A stretch of 64,000 bases of DNA from Prochlorococcus sp. AG-402-P18 (lineage in GTDB: Bacteria > Cyanobacteriota > Cyanobacteriia > PCC-6307 > Cyanobiaceae): the NCBI GenBank assembly GCA_003216275.1, contig QCJC01000003.1:62001-126000 (forward strand), in the 5' to 3' direction. Below are positions 62,836 to 64,000 of this stretch, piece after piece. The stretch's first letter is position 1. Every line of letters begins with the position of its first letter. The translations under genes were made by a program, and so were the position numbers. Under the pieces are notes generated by a model. It did no database searches. It was not told the origin of the DNA and worked only from the letters and a program-made list of their open reading frames with translations.

Positions 62836-62950
62836 ATGACTAAGAAAATTTTGTTTTTCAATGTTAGTTCTCAAACTAATGTATTATCCTCAAACACGGG
62901 TTCGGCATAGTGGCCACCTGGGTTAACAATAAAAACAATTTTTTTATTCA

Positions 62951-63157
62951 ATGATTGATTTTTCTCACCTTCTTGATTTTGCCACTCAGCTTCCACACCC
63001 ATCAGATATTGGTTTAATCAAACCATCCGGTGGATTTAATATAGCCGCAGCTCTTTGTGGTCTTGGAGCAGTATTTGGAGCTTCTCAATTCTTCTATTAT
63101 TCTGATGATTCAAAAAGGATAGATCCTTGGGCTAAGCCTGAAAATTACAAAAACTAA
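62951..63157 (+). CDS. Second small single-TM protein within the pcb array
   Basis: A 68-residue protein: 'MIDFSHLLDFATQLPHPSDIGLIKPSGG', a hydrophobic segment 'FNIAAALCGLGAVFGASQFFYYS' and an acidic tail 'DDSKRIDPWAKPENYKN'. The glycine/alanine-rich helix with Cys is the kind seen in packed helix bundles. No family recognised. It is followed by the bidirectional terminator at 63193-63228, so it is transcribed as a unit with or without the 62641 gene. Confidence 0.68.
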   Translation: MIDFSHLLDFATQLPHPSDIGLIKPSGGFNIAAALCGLGAVFGASQFFYYSDDSKRIDPWAKPENYKN

Positions 63158-63192
63158 AGAAAATTAAAATCGATTTAAGTTTTAATCACATA

Positions 63193-63228
63193 AAAAAAGA
63201 GCCTCGTCATCAGACGAGGCTCTTTTTT
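63193..63228. terminator. Bidirectional terminator before pcb copy 4
   Basis: AAAAAAGAGCCTCGTC-ATCA-GACGAGGCTCTTTTTT, a 16-bp perfect stem with a tetraloop and A/T tracts on both sides; serves the 62951-63157 gene (plus) and pcb copy 4 (minus). Confidence 0.95.
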
Positions 63229-63251
63229 ATTGGAATCTTAAAAACCAATAA

Positions 63252-64000
63252 TTAATCAGAAAGAGTAACTCTAGCGTTATCAAGATTACTAATTGAATCA
63301 GTAACCTTTTTGAAATCAAAGCCTAAAGCACGTATTGCATGCCAAAGGTGACCTTGAATAAAGAAAAAGCCTAGATAGTAATGAACATTTGTAAGCCAAG
63401 CTCTTGAAGTATGGCCACTTACAACTCCAGTCATATCAGCAGTATCAATCCAATAAGGAGATATACCAAATTTAAGAGCTAATGTTTCTCCATACCAAGC
63501 CTCTGGATAAACAGTTGTATTAGTTGCACACCAGAAAGCTGCAATAATTGCCATCCAGCCAATACCAGCAAGAGACCATGAAAGTACTGCCTCAGCAGAA
63601 AGAATGTTCTTTCCTTTGAATTCGGTGTACTCGCCTACTTGCTTAGTAGCGATATGAAATGCTCCACCTGTTATCTCAACAAATGCTAAGAATGCATGAC
63701 CACCCATAACATCCTCAAGACTATCAATAGCCAAGAAATCAAACTGATGGTTCCAAATGTTGGTCAAGTTTAAGTTGTACTCGACTTGTCGAACAGCTCC
63801 TATTGCAGGATCGTAAATTCCATGAATTCGAGCCCACTCTACAAACCATATACAAGCAACACCAAAGAAAATCAAATGGTGACCAAGGATAAAAGTCTGA
63901 TTGTCTGGATTATCCCATTCAAGCTTGTATCTAGCTGCCTGTCGATGTTCAGGACGATCATCAGCAAACAAACCTGAACTATTTTGGGTGTCTTCGCTAA
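63252..64000 (-). CDS. pcb: Chlorophyll a/b-binding light-harvesting protein Pcb (copy 4, 5' truncated by window)
   Basis: The C-terminal ~249 residues of a fourth Pcb protein. The frame remains open past the ORF track's start at 63971 (a TTG) to the window edge (...'SEDTQNSSGLFADDRPEHRQAARYKLEWDN'), so the true N-terminus lies outside. Helix motifs 'FILGHHLIFFGVACIWFVEWARIHGIYDP' and 'HYYLGFFFIQGHLWHAIRALGFDFKKV' are intact. The lumenal loop 'GAVRQVEYNLNLTNIWNHQFDFLAIDS' is shared with copy 3. The end is 'NLDNARVTLSD'. Confidence 0.94.
   Translation of the reverse strand, partial: SEDTQNSSGLFADDRPEHRQAARYKLEWDNPDNQTFILGHHLIFFGVACIWFVEWARIHGIYDPAIGAVRQVEYNLNLTNIWNHQFDFLAIDSLEDVMGGHAFLAFVEITGGAFHIATKQVGEYTEFKGKNILSAEAVLSWSLAGIGWMAIIAAFWCATNTTVYPEAWYGETLALKFGISPYWIDTADMTGVVSGHTSRAWLTNVHYYLGFFFIQGHLWHAIRALGFDFKKVTDSISNLDNARVTLSD

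Noticed and set aside
62836-62913. A 25-residue ORF starting at ATG right after the 62641-62835 stop
   Set aside because: Too short, no helix or motif; probably chance.
62895-62930. GC-richer patch 'GGTTCGGCATAGTGGCCACCTGGGTTAAC' as a tRNA or riboswitch
   Set aside because: No cloverleaf or matching arms; only a GTGGCCAC palindrome. Left unassigned.

Overview
The window looks like a chromosome segment of a low-light-adapted Prochlorococcus (marine picocyanobacterium). Evidence seen directly: strongly AT-rich sequence, frequent TTG/GTG starts, photosynthetic genes (petH, petG, a cytochrome cM-like gene, chlI, crtE, crtL, sasA), at least four Pcb/IsiA-family chlorophyll-binding antenna genes in a row with no phycobilisome structural genes, and a Yfr1-type small RNA between a GuaB3-type gene and trxA. 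Several tandem pcb genes are known from low-light ecotypes; the exact clade (LLI/NATL-like or LLII/SS120-like) is inference and cannot be fixed by eye.

Layout. 1-9.0 kb: clpC 3' end; a short plus run (GldA-like dehydrogenase, alpha/beta hydrolase, DUF2993-like protein); cdsA and an Orn/Lys/Arg decarboxylase on minus; ABC1/UbiB kinase, a membrane protein, a pseudouridine synthase and an HTH-membrane protein on plus. 9-17.5 kb: malQ, a long AT-rich gap, prs, pepN, a lipoprotein, a lipocalin-like protein, sasA and tRNA-Glu. 17.9-23.4 kb: petH, then zwf-opcA (oxidative pentose phosphate entry) and cobB. 23.4-27.3 kb: a tightly overlapped minus cluster folD, crtE, DUF212 phosphatase-like, RecD-like helicase. 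27.3-34 kb: PgpH-like HD protein, two small conserved genes, leuA and a GH57 enzyme. 34-48 kb: crtL, gyrA, guaB3, Yfr1, trxA, hisH, rsmD, petG (too short for the ORF track), cytM-like, trmJ-like, a serine hydrolase, chlI, ruvC, 5-FTHF cyclo-ligase family, sufE, hom. 48-54.7 kb: an oligopeptide-type ABC binding protein plus one permease, a DUF1400 hydrolase divergent from an MFS transporter, and a PfkB kinase.

54.7-58.7 kb is an accessory zone: small membrane or hypothetical ORFs, a lumenal pentapeptide-repeat protein, a MIF-family tautomerase, a DCC/DUF393 thiol-oxidoreductase gene interrupted by one in-frame TGA, and a membrane-anchored acidic protein with four near-identical 90-bp repeats. 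58.7-64 kb is the pcb array, four minus-strand antenna genes (the last runs off the window), most with their own terminator, with two plus-strand single-TM small proteins between the third and fourth.

Working together: prs, hisH, leuA, hom, guaB3, folD and the cyclo-ligase-family gene supply nucleotides, amino acids and one-carbon units; zwf/opcA, petH and the thioredoxin set the redox economy; chlI, crtE, crtL and pcb build the antenna; SasA is the clock output kinase. No CRISPR, insertion sequence, phage integrase or rRNA operon was seen. The most interesting features are the broken DCC gene, the tandem-repeat protein beside the pcb array, the small ORFs inside the array, the membrane-anchored PetH with a repeat linker, and a perfect hairpin abutting the PfkB start codon.
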